DNA of 64,000 nucleotides, from the NCBI GenBank assembly GCA_945876285.1, contig CAMCNO010000008.1, forward strand, positions 1 through 64,000, written 5' to 3'. This DNA is from an uncultured Clostridia bacterium. GTDB lineage: Bacteria; Bacillota; Clostridia; Oscillospirales; Oscillospiraceae. Of this stretch, positions 9,564 through 19,458 are shown piece after piece. Under the pieces are notes generated by a model. The model was given only the letters and a program-made list of their open reading frames with translations. It did not search any database and had not been told where the DNA came from. How positions within the stretch are numbered: position 1 is the stretch's first letter; the number at the start of each line of letters is the position of its first letter. The position numbers and the translations under genes are program-made.

Positions 9564-10811
9564 TTACCGCACCTGTCCTTCGCCGTAGATGACGTACTTG
9601 CAGGAGGTCAGCTCCTCCAGTCCCATGGGGCCCCGGGCGTGCATCTTCTGGGTGGAGATGCCGATCTCGGCCCCCAGGCCGAACTCGCCGCCGTCGGTGA
9701 ACCGGGTGGAGGCGTTGACATACACCGCCGCTGCGTCCACCTGGTCCAGGAAGTGCTGGGCCTTGAAATAGTTTTTCGTGAGGATCGCTTCGGAGTGCCC
9801 GGTGCCGTGGGCGTTGATGAACTGGATGGCCTCGTCCATATCCTTCACCGTTTTCACGGCCAGAATGTAGTCGTCGTACTCCGCGTCCCAGTCGCTCTCG
9901 GCGGCAGGCAGGGCACGGGTGCCCAGAATTTCCAGCGCCGCCGGGTCTGCCCGCAGCTCCACGCCCTTTTCGTCCAGCAAAGGCAGGACCTTGGGCCAGA
10001 AGTCCTTGGCGATGTCCTCCTGAACCAGCACGCACTCCACGGCGTTGCACACGGAGGGCCGGGAGCACTTGGCGTTGAACAAGACGTTGGCGGCCATGTC
10101 CAGGTCGGCTTCGTCGTCCACATAGATGTGGCACACGCCCTCGCCGGTACGGATGACCGGCACGCTGGCTTCTTTCGCCACGGCACGAATCAGTCCCGCG
10201 CCGCCGCGGGGAATCAGCACGTCCACATAGCCGTCCAGGTGCATCAGCTCGTTGGCGGTTTCGTGGCTGGTGTCCTGCACCAGAGAGATGCAGTCCTCGG
10301 GCAGCCCGACGGAGACTAAAGCCTCCCGCATAAGTTTGGTGACGGTACGGTTGGACCGGATGGCCTCCTTGCCGCCCCGGAGAATGCACACATTGCCGGA
10401 CTTCAGGCACAGCGCCGCCGCATCCACGGTGACATTGGGCCGGGCCTCGAAGATGATGGCGATGACGCCCAGAGGCACCCGTCTTCTGCCGATGATGAGC
10501 CCGTTGGGCCGGGTCTCCATCTTGGTGACCTGCCCGATAGGGTCCGGCAGTGCGGCCACTTGCCGCACGCCGTCTACGATGCCCGCTATCCGTTCCGGAG
10601 TCAGGGTCAGGCGGTCCAGCATGGCGGGGCGCATCCCCGCCTCACGGGCTTCGGCCACATCCTCGGCATTGGCAGACAGCCATTCATCCTGCCGCACCGT
10701 CAGAATGTCCGCGATGGCGGCCAGGGCGGCGTTTTTCTTCGCCGTCCCGTCGGTAGCCAATATGTAAGTTGCGTCCTTTGCCAGTTTACCCTGCTGCTGC
10801 AATGCGGTCAT
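9564..10811 (-). CDS. proA: Glutamate-5-semialdehyde dehydrogenase
   Basis: 415 aa; GLIIGRRRVPLGVIAIIFEARPNVTVDAAALCLKSGN. Confidence 0.96.
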   Translation of the reverse strand: MTALQQQGKLAKDATYILATDGTAKKNAALAAIADILTVRQDEWLSANAEDVAEAREAGMRPAMLDRLTLTPERIAGIVDGVRQVAALPDPIGQVTKMETRPNGLIIGRRRVPLGVIAIIFEARPNVTVDAAALCLKSGNVCILRGGKEAIRSNRTVTKLMREALVSVGLPEDCISLVQDTSHETANELMHLDGYVDVLIPRGGAGLIRAVAKEASVPVIRTGEGVCHIYVDDEADLDMAANVLFNAKCSRPSVCNAVECVLVQEDIAKDFWPKVLPLLDEKGVELRADPAALEILGTRALPAAESDWDAEYDDYILAVKTVKDMDEAIQFINAHGTGHSEAILTKNYFKAQHFLDQVDAAAVYVNASTRFTDGGEFGLGAEIGISTQKMHARGPMGLEELTSCKYVIYGEGQVR

Positions 10812-11626
10812 ACGCGTCCCTCCTCATATCCGGCGGCCAAAAACCGCGTGCCGATGTCCTTGCCCTCCACGATGCCGTAGAGGTCTTCCATCCGTTCTCC
10901 GTTGGTGATGACCATATCGCACCCGGCGTTCATCGCGATGCGGGCGGCGGAGAGCTTGGTGGCCATGCCGCCGGTGCCCCGCCAGCTTCCCGCGCCGCCG
11001 GCCATCTCCAGAATGTCCGGCGTCAGCTCCTTCACCTGATGGAGGAGGCGGGCACCGGGATACCGCTTGGGATCGGCGTTGTAAAGCCCGTCGATGTCCG
11101 AGAGCAGGATCAGCAGGTCCGCCCGGCACAGCTCCGCCACGATGGCGGACAGGGTGTCGTTGTCGCCCAGCACCTTGTGGTGCCCCGTCTCGATCTCGGC
11201 GGAGGAGACAGAGTCGTTTTCATTCACCACAGGGATGACGCCCATTTCCAGCAGGGCGGAGAAGGTGCTCCGCAGATGCTCTGCCCGGACCGGGTCCTCC
11301 ACATCGTCTCCGGTCAGCAAAATCTGGGCCATGGTGCGGTTGTATTCGGAAAAGAGCTTGTCGTAAATGTGCATCATCCGGCACTGGCCCACGGCGGCGG
11401 CTGCCTGCTTCATCCGCAGTTCCTTTGGCCGCTCCGGGAGGCCCAGACGGGCGGTACCCACGGCAATGGCGCCGGAGGTCACCAGAATGACCTCGTGTCC
11501 CGCACCGCTGAGGTCGGACAGCACCCGCACCAGATGCTCCATGCTCCTGAGGTCCACGGCCCCGGAATCATGGGTCAGGGTGGAAGTGCCCACCTTTACC
11601 ACGATGCGCTGTTTTTTCTGTTCCAC
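10808..11626 (-). CDS. proB: Glutamate 5-kinase
   Basis: (GTG) VEQKKQRIVVKVGTSTLTHDSG..., overlaps proA start; operon order proB-proA-proC. Confidence 0.94.
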   Translation of the reverse strand: MEQKKQRIVVKVGTSTLTHDSGAVDLRSMEHLVRVLSDLSGAGHEVILVTSGAIAVGTARLGLPERPKELRMKQAAAAVGQCRMMHIYDKLFSEYNRTMAQILLTGDDVEDPVRAEHLRSTFSALLEMGVIPVVNENDSVSSAEIETGHHKVLGDNDTLSAIVAELCRADLLILLSDIDGLYNADPKRYPGARLLHQVKELTPDILEMAGGAGSWRGTGGMATKLSAARIAMNAGCDMVITNGERMEDLYGIVEGKDIGTRFLAAGYEEGRV

Positions 11627-11751
11627 GGTATCAGCCCCCGCTCTTTGAAAAAATATACATGAGTATAGCACGGTATACGAAAAAAAGAAACCCCGGTCGG
11701 CGTGTAGTTTTCATAAAAATGCAGATAATACCGGGGAAAGAGAGGGATATT

Positions 11752-12462
11752 ATGACTGAAAACACAAAGCCTGCCGAACCGACCGGGGAAAACGACTCCG
11801 GTGAAACCAAGGCGACCACGCAGAACATTCTGGACTTCGGCTCCGCTCTGACCCGCACGCCCAACGGCACGGTGTATACCCTGACCATCATCGGCCAGAT
11901 CGAGGGCCACTCCACCGCACCCAACACTTCCAAAACCACGAAATACGAGCATGTTCTGCCGCTGCTTGCCAAGCTGGAGGAATCTGACGAGGTAGACGGC
12001 GTGCTGTTTCTTCTCAACACCGTGGGCGGCGATGTGGAGGCAGGGCTTGCCATCGCGGAGCTGATCGCCAGTATGACAAAACCCACGGTCTCCATCGTAC
12101 TGGGCGGCAGCCATTCCATAGGGGTTCCCCTGGCGGTGGCGGCAAAGCGGAGCTTTGCGGTGCCCTCCGCCGCCATGACCATCCACCCGGTCCGCATGAG
12201 CGGCACCGTCATTGCCGCGCCTCAGACCTACAACTATTTCCAGCGGCTCCAGGACCGCATCGTGGCGTTTGTGTCCGGCCACAGCCAGATCAGCGCGGAG
12301 GATTTCCAGGCTTTGATGTTGAAAAAGGACGATATGGCCGCCGATGTGGGCAGCGTCCTCTATGGCGAGGAGGCGGTCCGAAAGGGCATCATCGATGCAG
12401 TAGGCGGTCTGTCCGACGGCCTTGCCTGCCTGTACCGCCAGATCGAGGAGTGGAAAACGTAA
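11752..12462 (+). CDS. ClpP-fold protease, TepA/YmfB-like
   Basis: VDGVLFLLNTVGGDVEAGLAIAELIAS... GGSHSIGVPLAVAAKRSFAVPSAAMTIHP. Confidence 0.85.
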   Translation: MTENTKPAEPTGENDSGETKATTQNILDFGSALTRTPNGTVYTLTIIGQIEGHSTAPNTSKTTKYEHVLPLLAKLEESDEVDGVLFLLNTVGGDVEAGLAIAELIASMTKPTVSIVLGGSHSIGVPLAVAAKRSFAVPSAAMTIHPVRMSGTVIAAPQTYNYFQRLQDRIVAFVSGHSQISAEDFQALMLKKDDMAADVGSVLYGEEAVRKGIIDAVGGLSDGLACLYRQIEEWKT

Positions 12463-12463
12463 A

Positions 12464-12498
12464 ACAGGCGCTCACCCGCCGGGTGAGCGCCTGTTTTT
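12464..12498 (+). terminator. Intrinsic terminator
   Basis: acaggcgctcaccc-gcc-gggtgagcgcctgt + T5. Confidence 0.9.
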
Positions 12499-12520
12499 AC
12501 AACTCATACATGATGGGGCA

Positions 12521-12769
12521 TCAATGCTTCCGCCATGGCTTCCACACGCACTTCCGGCGGCCACACGGCCAGCCGGGGAGCTTTCGGCGGGACAAGAATT
12601 CCGCCAGCTCCGGCGGGCAGACGACACAATCTACCTGCACCGCATTCAGCGCTTCCTCCGCGGCGGAGGAAGGCATGGAGAAACAAATGCTGCCCGGCGC
12701 ACGCTCCTTGAGGCACTCCGCCAGCCCGGCGCCTGCGGAAGGATCATCTGTGATAATCAAAAACGTCAT
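12521..12769 (-). CDS. Small hypothetical protein, weakly receiver-like N-terminus
   Basis: MTFLIITDDPSAGAGLAECLKERAPG...; short ORF in an otherwise empty stretch. Confidence 0.35.
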   Translation of the reverse strand: MTFLIITDDPSAGAGLAECLKERAPGSICFSMPSSAAEEALNAVQVDCVVCPPELAEFLSRRKLPGWPCGRRKCVWKPWRKH

Positions 12770-12858
12770 AATGCTGAGCCGCCTTTCTCCCAAAATCAAG
12801 CATTTATCTTATTATATTTGGTATTACCAAATAAAGCAAGGGCTTTTTTGCATATACT

Positions 12859-13128
12859 ATGCCCAAAGGGGAGATGAGGATGAAACCGCGGCGGCTTGCG
12901 CTGGGAGAACGGAATATCGTGGGTGCCCGCGTGACAGAGGCCAGACTTGCCGCCGGTATGAAGCAGGTGGAGCTGCTGGCAAAACTCCAGACCCGGGGCG
13001 TGGAGATCAGCGTGCCCGCCCTGTCCCTCCTGGAGGGGCAAAAGCGCCCGGTATCAGACATTGAATTGAAGGCTTTGGCGGACATTTTCGGCGTGTCCGC
13101 GGACTGGCTGCTGGGCCGGGGAGAATGA
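12859..13128 (+). CDS. XRE-family HTH transcriptional regulator
   Basis: 89 aa HTH: GARVTEARLAAGMKQVELLAKLQ...LSLLEGQKRPVSDIELKALADIFGVSADWLLG. Confidence 0.85.
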   Translation: MPKGEMRMKPRRLALGERNIVGARVTEARLAAGMKQVELLAKLQTRGVEISVPALSLLEGQKRPVSDIELKALADIFGVSADWLLGRGE

Positions 13129-13137
13129 AAAACGCTT

Positions 13138-13248
13138 TGAGAGACGGTCTATGACCGTCTCTCAGCCTGTCGAGAAACCCCGGTTGCCGCCTAATGCGCA
13201 ACCGGGGTTTCTCGACAGGCTGAAGGCCGCCTCCTGCGAGGCGGCCTT
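13138..13248. repeat. Three consecutive perfect inverted repeats (12-, 25- and 11-bp stems)
   Basis: 13138-13164, 13163-13222 (cagcctgtcgagaaaccccggttgc / gcaaccggggtttctcgacaggctg) and 13223-13248. Confidence 0.9.
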
Positions 13249-13252
13249 GCTG

Positions 13253-13459
13253 TTATTTCGTCAGCGTCAGCTTGAAGTCGGGGCCGTCGGCGGCGACCTC
13301 CACCTGATAGCCCTGGGAACGGGCGAACCGAGTGACGTTTTCCACCGCCACCTTAGCGTCGGCCAGAACCTCCAGTTTGGCGGGGGCGCCGTCCTTGATG
13401 GCCTTCTGGACCATGACCACGGGGGTGGGGCAGGACAGCCCTCTGGTATCGATCATCAC
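13253..13459 (-). CDS. yedF: TusA/YedF-family sulfur/selenium carrier
   Basis: MMIDTRGLSCPTPVVMVQKAI (CPxP motif); overlaps the yedE-like gene. Confidence 0.88.
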   Translation of the reverse strand: MMIDTRGLSCPTPVVMVQKAIKDGAPAKLEVLADAKVAVENVTRFARSQGYQVEVAADGPDFKLTLTK

Positions 13460-14559
13460 GCTTCCTCCTTTCCGGGAAGATGGAGCAGGGAGATGGCCAG
13501 CAGCACCACGAAGCCCAGCACCACGGCTACCATACCGTGGGTACCGATGCCGCCGACCTTGTACACGCCGTCCACCACGCTGTCGGGATTGCCCGCCAGG
13601 CCGAAGTTGTGGGCCACGGCGGCGCCTACGATCATGCCCAGCACGGTGACGGCGGAGTCGCCGCTGCCCTCACCGGCCAGAATGAGCTGCCGCAGGGGGC
13701 AGCCGCCCAGCAGAATGGAGCCCCAGCCAGCCAGCGCCATGCCCAGGAAGGACCACAGGTACTGGCTGTGGGCAACGGGCTGGGAAACGGCGGAGAGGTT
13801 GTAATTGCCCAGGATCAGATTGCCCACGGTGACAGTGACCCAGATGGCCAGGAAGCCGATGAGCAGGGTATAGTCTTTCAGCAGGAACACGTCCCGCAAT
13901 CCGCCGGCCATGCACAGGCGGCTCCGCTGAGCCAGAGCGCCCACCACCAGTCCGGCGATGAGGGAGACCACCCAGAAGGCCCGCATGGAGCCGGGGCCCT
14001 CTTCGGAGAACTTCAGGACGCCGGGCACCGCCACCAGCAGCACCAGCAGAATGACCATCACACCGGGGAGCATCAGGCCCTCGCCCTTGCGGACGGGATA
14101 GGCCCGGCCCAGGGAGAAACCCTTTTTCAAAAAGACGATGCCCACCAGGATGCCTGCCAGGAAACCCAGCAGACCGGCCACGGCGGTCAGGTCGCCGCCG
14201 CCCAGGCGAATGACCATCCGCAGGGGGCAGCCCAGGAAGACCAGCGCGCCGATCATGACGAACAGGCCCAGCACAAAGCGGGAGGCGGGGGAGGAACCGG
14301 CACGGCCCCGGAATTCCTTGGCGGCCACGGCGGCCAGCAGGGCGCCCAGCACGATGCCGATAATCTCCGGACGGATGTACTGCACCTTGGCGGCGCTGTG
14401 CAGGCCCAGGGCGCCCGCGATGTCACGCTCGAAGCAGGCGATACAGAAGCCCATGTTCTTCGGATTTCCGGCGGCGGTGAGGATCAGGGCGGCCACGCCC
14501 ACCACCACGCCGGTCAGCAGGATCAGCCAGTTGTCCCGCAGCCAACGGTTTTCTTTCAT
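13456..14559 (-). CDS. yedE: YedE/YeeE-family selenium/sulfur transporter
   Basis: 367 aa multi-TM; paired cysteine/glycine motifs FLGCPLRMVIRLGGGD and LLGGCPLRQLILAGEG. Confidence 0.88.
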   Translation of the reverse strand: MKENRWLRDNWLILLTGVVVGVAALILTAAGNPKNMGFCIACFERDIAGALGLHSAAKVQYIRPEIIGIVLGALLAAVAAKEFRGRAGSSPASRFVLGLFVMIGALVFLGCPLRMVIRLGGGDLTAVAGLLGFLAGILVGIVFLKKGFSLGRAYPVRKGEGLMLPGVMVILLVLLVAVPGVLKFSEEGPGSMRAFWVVSLIAGLVVGALAQRSRLCMAGGLRDVFLLKDYTLLIGFLAIWVTVTVGNLILGNYNLSAVSQPVAHSQYLWSFLGMALAGWGSILLGGCPLRQLILAGEGSGDSAVTVLGMIVGAAVAHNFGLAGNPDSVVDGVYKVGGIGTHGMVAVVLGFVVLLAISLLHLPGKEEA

Positions 14560-14601
14560 TTTAACTTCTCTCCTCCTTGTTTTTCCATATCGGATGGCAA
14601 T

Positions 14602-14853
14602 TTACACGGAAAGCAGGTAGATTCCGGCGACCTCCAGACCAGCCTCCCGAAACCGCTGCTCCAGCGTGTCCCGCAGCTCGGCGGGAGCACTCCAGGCAAT
14701 GCCGCAGTCCGAGGTAATGCTCCGGGGCACGGAAATGAGACGGCCCTCCAGCCCATCCTGCCGGCACAGCCGCTCGGCAGCCATGGCGGCGGCGGTGGTA
14801 TGAAAGGCGGCCACAGTCCGCAGCTCCTTCTTCCGCATTGATCGTTCCTCCAT
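14602..14853 (-). CDS. DUF3343-like putative Se/S carrier
   Basis: MRKKELRTVAAFHTTAAAMAAERLC...ISVPRSITSDCGIAWSAPAE. Confidence 0.75.
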   Translation of the reverse strand: MEERSMRKKELRTVAAFHTTAAAMAAERLCRQDGLEGRLISVPRSITSDCGIAWSAPAELRDTLEQRFREAGLEVAGIYLLSV

Positions 14854-14937
14854 CCGTTATTCTATTAAAAGAATAACATGGGGGAGCGCAAATGTCGAGA
14901 TCTGTTTCGAGTATCACGCTTTCGGCGGAATTTGGCC

Positions 14938-14966
14938 TTGAAAAACGGGCTCTCCTCTGATATATT
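14938..14966 (+). promoter_or_regulatory. Sigma70-like promoter for smc
   Basis: TTGAAA - 17 nt - TATATT. Confidence 0.55.
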
Positions 14967-15005
14967 ATTCTAGTTATAGTATGTTGATTTTCGAGAGGTG
15001 AGTGT

Positions 15006-18000
15006 GTGTATCTAAAAGCATTGGAGATCCAGGGCTTCAAGTCCTTTCCGGATAAGACGGTTCTGAACTTTGGCGAGGACATCACCGCCATCGTGGGCCC
15101 CAACGGCTCCGGCAAGTCCAACATTTCGGATGCCATCCGCTGGGTCATGGGTGAGCAGAGCAGTAAAAGCCTCCGGGGCGCCAAGATGGAGGATGTCATC
15201 TTCGGCGGCACGGAAAAGCGGGCCCAGGTGGGCTTTGCCCAGGTAACGCTGGTCATCGACAACACGGAGCACATCTTCCCCGCCATGGAGGAGAGCGAGG
15301 TCTCCGTCACCCGCCGCTATTACCGTAGCGGCGAGAGCGAATATTACATCAACCGCCAGTCCGTCCGATTGAAAGACGTGACGGAGCTGTTCATGGATAC
15401 CGGCATGGGCCGTGAGGGCTACTCCATCATCGGCCAGGGCAAGATCGATGAGATTTTGTCCGCCAAGAGCGGCGAGCGCCGGGAGATTTTCGAGGAGGCC
15501 GCCGGTATCTCCAAGTTCCGCCACCGGAAAGAGGAGGCGGAGCGGAAGCTGGAGCGCACGGAGGAGAATCTGGTGCGCATCAACGACAAGATCTCCGAGC
15601 TGGAGCTGCAGGTCGGCCCCTTGAAAGACCAGGCGGAAAAGGCGAAGAAGTATCTGGTCCTCCGGGACGAGCTGCGCCTTTTGGAAATTTCCGTGTGGCT
15701 GAGCAATCTGGACGACCTGAAAGCGGGCGCCCGGAAGCTGGAATCGGACCTCCGGGCGGCGGAAGCCCAGAAGGACGAAGCCCGCGCCGCCCTGGACGCC
15801 CTCTATGCCGAGGGGGAGCAGTTCGGCGAGAGAATGCGGGAGAAGGACATGGAGGCCGAGCGCATCCGTACCGAAGCCGCTGAGCTGGACGGCCAGGTGA
15901 AGGAGCAGGAGTCCGCTGTGGCGGTGCTGGAGAGCACCATTGCCCACAACGAGGAGAACATCCGCCGGGCTCAGACGGAGCTGGAGGAGACGGACAGCCG
16001 TAACCAGGGCCTTGAAAAGCAGGCGGCGGAGCAGGAGACCCGTGCCGCGGAAATCGACAAGGAAATTGAAGAGCTGAACGCCGCTCTGGACGCTCTGCTG
16101 GAGCGGGCCCGCGCCGCTGCCGAGGAGGCGGGAGGCGCTCAGTCCGAGGCAGAAGCTCTCCGGGGCCGGGAGGCCATGGCCGTGGCCTCCGCTGCCGATG
16201 CACGGGCCGAAGCTGCCGCTATCGCTGCGGAGAACGGACAGATTCAAGAAAGAAAAGAGGCCGTGGAGCGGGACAAGGCGGACGCCGAGACAAAGCTGGA
16301 GGAATCCCGCAAAGAGGCGAAAGCCAACCGCCGCGCCTTGGAGGACGCCCGGGACGAGGCCACTGCCGCTGCCAACATCATCGCGGGCCACAGCCTGCGG
16401 ATGGAGGAGCGGAAGAAGAAAGCTGCCGCCGCCGGTGAAGAGCGGGTCAAGCTGACCATGGACGTGGGCGCGCTGGACAACCGCATCCGCCTGCTGACGG
16501 AGATGGAGAAGGAGTACGAGGGCTTCTCCAAGGCTGTCAAGCTGGTGTGCCAGGCTCAGAACAGCCTGCGGGGTATCCACGGTCCCGTGGCGAACCTGAT
16601 GAAGACCGACAGCCGCTATTCCCTGGCCATTGAAATCGCCCTGGGCGGCGGTTTGCAGAACATCGTGGTGGACCGGGAGGAAGACGCCAAGGCCGCCATC
16701 AACTTCCTGAAGCAGCGGGACGGGGGCCGTGCCACCTTCCTGCCCCTGACCGCCATCCGGGGCGACGAGCTGCGCCAGGGTGGGGTAGAGAATGAATTTG
16801 GCTTCGTGGGACTGGCCTCCCGGCTGGTGACCTTTGACGCCCAATATACGAATATTTTCCAGAATCTCCTGGGCCGGACGGTCATCGTGGAGGACATGGA
16901 CTGCGGCATTGCCATGGCCCGGAAGTATCATAATGCTTTCCGTATCGTGACGCTGGACGGACAGGTCATCAACCGGGGAGGTTCCATGACCGGTGGTTCC
17001 ACCAGCCGCAGCGCCGGCGTTCTGAGCCGCGCCGCCGAGCTGGAGAAGCTGAACGGCCGCGCCGCTGCCATGCATGAAAAGCTGGCTGCCGCCCAAAAGA
17101 GCGAGGAGGCGGCGAACCGGGAGCTGGCCGCCGCCCAGTACGAGCTGGAGACCGCCGAGGGCCAGCGCCGCCAGGCCGAGGACGAAGTCCTGCGGCTGGA
17201 GGGCGCCCAAAACCACTTTGACATTCTGCTCCGCTCCCTGGAGGAGAGTCTTGAAAACCTGGATGGCGAGCTGGAGAGCCTGAACGGCCGCCTGAGTGAC
17301 AACGCACAGCGTGCCGCCGCCGCTGAAAAGGCTGTGGCGGAGCAGGAGGCTTTGGCAGAGAGCCTGCGGGCCCAGGCGGAGGAAGCCCTCTCCGGCCAGT
17401 CCGAGCTGCTGGCCCAGTCCGGCGCTCTGACGGAGGAGATCACCGGAAAGAAAGCCGACCTGGCGGCCCTGACCGCCGAGCGGGAGGGCACCGTCCACCG
17501 TGCCGCCGACCTGCGCCAGCTGGCGCGTGAGCTGGCGGGAGACCGGAGCCAGAAAGAGGAGGCTGTCTGCGGCTACCAGAAGAATATCGATGAAGCCCGG
17601 AGTGAGATTGCCCGCTGCAGGGAGGCGCTGGAGCGCCTGTCGGGCCAGGGCCAGACCTTCCGGGAGCGTTTGCAGGCCCTGAACGACGAGAAAATCGCCC
17701 TGGAAGCGGAGCGCACCTCCAAGAACAAGCAGAGCCAGGAGATGAATGAAAACCTGCTGGACCTGGAGAGAGTGGTCAGCAAGCTGGAGCAGAAAAAGGC
17801 CACCGGCGCCATGGAAGAAAAGCAGATTTTGGACCGGCTGTGGGAAAACTACGAGCTCAGCCACACCGACGCCCAGGCACAGCGCATCGAGCTGGAGAGC
17901 GTACCCAAGGCCAGCCGCCGCATCGGCGAGCTGAAGCGGGAAATCAACGCTCTGGGAGCCATCAATATCGGCGCCATCGAGGAGTTCGACCGGGTCAACG

Positions 18001-18572
18001 GCCGCTACACCTACCTGACCGACCAGCGCAACGACGTGGAGAAGGCCAAGGAGGAGCTGGGCGGCATCATCGAGGACATCACCAGCCAGATGACGGTCAT
18101 CTTCGCGGAACAGTTCAAACTCATCAACGAGAGCTTCCAGACCACCTTCACCGACCTCTTCGGCGGCGGCCAGGCCCGGCTGGAGCTGGAGGACGAGAAC
18201 GATATCCTGGGCTGCGGCATCGAGATCAAGGCCCAGCCGCCGGGAAAGAGCCTCAAGACCATCTCTCTGCTGTCCGGCGGCGAGAAGGCATTCGTGGCGA
18301 TCGCGCTGTACTTTGCTATTTTGAAGGTCCACCCCACGCCCTTCTGCGTCATGGACGAGATCGAAGCCGCTTTGGACGAGCCCAACGTCATTCGGGTGGC
18401 CCGCTATATGCGGCGCCTGGCGGGCAAAACGCAGTTTATCGTTATTACCCACCGCCGGGGCACCATGGAGGAGGCCGATGTCCTCTATGGCGTCACCATG
18501 CAGGAGCAGGGTGTCAGCAAGATTTTGACCATCAATCTGAACGACATGGCGAAGGAATTGAAAATCAAGTAA
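15006..18572 (+). CDS. smc: Chromosome segregation ATPase SMC
   Basis: 1188 aa, GTG start; GPNGSGKSNISDAIRWVMGEQ, coiled coils, hinge, LSGGEKAFVAIALYFAIL signature. Confidence 0.97.
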   Translation: MYLKALEIQGFKSFPDKTVLNFGEDITAIVGPNGSGKSNISDAIRWVMGEQSSKSLRGAKMEDVIFGGTEKRAQVGFAQVTLVIDNTEHIFPAMEESEVSVTRRYYRSGESEYYINRQSVRLKDVTELFMDTGMGREGYSIIGQGKIDEILSAKSGERREIFEEAAGISKFRHRKEEAERKLERTEENLVRINDKISELELQVGPLKDQAEKAKKYLVLRDELRLLEISVWLSNLDDLKAGARKLESDLRAAEAQKDEARAALDALYAEGEQFGERMREKDMEAERIRTEAAELDGQVKEQESAVAVLESTIAHNEENIRRAQTELEETDSRNQGLEKQAAEQETRAAEIDKEIEELNAALDALLERARAAAEEAGGAQSEAEALRGREAMAVASAADARAEAAAIAAENGQIQERKEAVERDKADAETKLEESRKEAKANRRALEDARDEATAAANIIAGHSLRMEERKKKAAAAGEERVKLTMDVGALDNRIRLLTEMEKEYEGFSKAVKLVCQAQNSLRGIHGPVANLMKTDSRYSLAIEIALGGGLQNIVVDREEDAKAAINFLKQRDGGRATFLPLTAIRGDELRQGGVENEFGFVGLASRLVTFDAQYTNIFQNLLGRTVIVEDMDCGIAMARKYHNAFRIVTLDGQVINRGGSMTGGSTSRSAGVLSRAAELEKLNGRAAAMHEKLAAAQKSEEAANRELAAAQYELETAEGQRRQAEDEVLRLEGAQNHFDILLRSLEESLENLDGELESLNGRLSDNAQRAAAAEKAVAEQEALAESLRAQAEEALSGQSELLAQSGALTEEITGKKADLAALTAEREGTVHRAADLRQLARELAGDRSQKEEAVCGYQKNIDEARSEIARCREALERLSGQGQTFRERLQALNDEKIALEAERTSKNKQSQEMNENLLDLERVVSKLEQKKATGAMEEKQILDRLWENYELSHTDAQAQRIELESVPKASRRIGELKREINALGAINIGAIEEFDRVNGRYTYLTDQRNDVEKAKEELGGIIEDITSQMTVIFAEQFKLINESFQTTFTDLFGGGQARLELEDENDILGCGIEIKAQPPGKSLKTISLLSGGEKAFVAIALYFAILKVHPTPFCVMDEIEAALDEPNVIRVARYMRRLAGKTQFIVITHRRGTMEEADVLYGVTMQEQGVSKILTINLNDMAKELKIK

Positions 18573-18585
18573 AAGGACGAACATT

Positions 18586-19458
18586 ATGGGCTTTTTTGAC
18601 AAACTGAAAAAAATCACCACCAACCTGTTCGGCGGCTTCACCGAGGCTGACGAGGCCTTCTTTGAGGAGCTGGAAGAGACCCTCATTCTGGCTGACCTGG
18701 GTATGGATACCGCCCTGGAGGCGGTGGAGCAGCTGCGCCAGCGCGTCCGCAAGGAAAAGCTCCACGACCAGGAGGAGGTCAAGACCGCCCTGCGGGATAT
18801 CCTGGTGGAGATGATGGATGTGGGGGATACCGCCCTGGATACCTCCACGAAGCCCAGCGTGGTGCTGTTCATCGGCGTCAACGGTGTGGGCAAGACCACC
18901 TCCATCGGCAAGCTGGGCAGCCAACTGAAAAGTGAGGGCAAGCGGGTGCTGTTCTGCGCGGCGGACACCTTCCGCGCTGCTGCTGCTGACCAGCTTCAGA
19001 TTTGGTCGGAGAGGGCAGGCTGCGAGCTGGTGCGCCAGCACGAGGGCGCCGATCCCGGCGCGGTGCTGTTCGACGCCCTCCAGGCCGCCAAGGCGCGGAA
19101 CGTGGACGTGGTGCTGTGCGACACCGCCGGGCGGCTCCACAACAAGGCCAACCTGATGGCGGAGCTGAGCAAGCTCAGCAAAATCATTGACCGGGAGTGC
19201 CCCGGCTGCGCCCGGGAGACGCTGCTGGTGCTGGACGCCACCACCGGACAGAACGGCCTCATCCAGGCCCGGACATTCAAGGAAACAGCAGGCCTCACCG
19301 GCATCGTGCTCACGAAGCTGGACGGCACCGCCAAGGGCGGCATCGTCATCGCCATCGCCCGGGAGCTGGGCGTGCCCGTGAAGTTCGCCGGTGTGGGCGA
19401 GGGCATCGACGATTTGAAGCCCTTTGACGCGCGGGAGTATGTGGAGGCTATTATATGA
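18586..19458 (+). CDS. ftsY: Signal recognition particle receptor FtsY
   Basis: GVNGVGKTTSIGKLGSQLKSEGKRVLFCAADTFRAAAADQL; DTAGR; TKLDGTAKGG. Confidence 0.96.
   Translation: MGFFDKLKKITTNLFGGFTEADEAFFEELEETLILADLGMDTALEAVEQLRQRVRKEKLHDQEEVKTALRDILVEMMDVGDTALDTSTKPSVVLFIGVNGVGKTTSIGKLGSQLKSEGKRVLFCAADTFRAAAADQLQIWSERAGCELVRQHEGADPGAVLFDALQAAKARNVDVVLCDTAGRLHNKANLMAELSKLSKIIDRECPGCARETLLVLDATTGQNGLIQARTFKETAGLTGIVLTKLDGTAKGGIVIAIARELGVPVKFAGVGEGIDDLKPFDAREYVEAII

Noticed and set aside
15012-18968. 1318-aa antisense ORF opposite smc/ftsY
   Set aside because: Shadow ORF of a GC-rich coding sequence; the sense strand encodes canonical SMC with conserved motifs.
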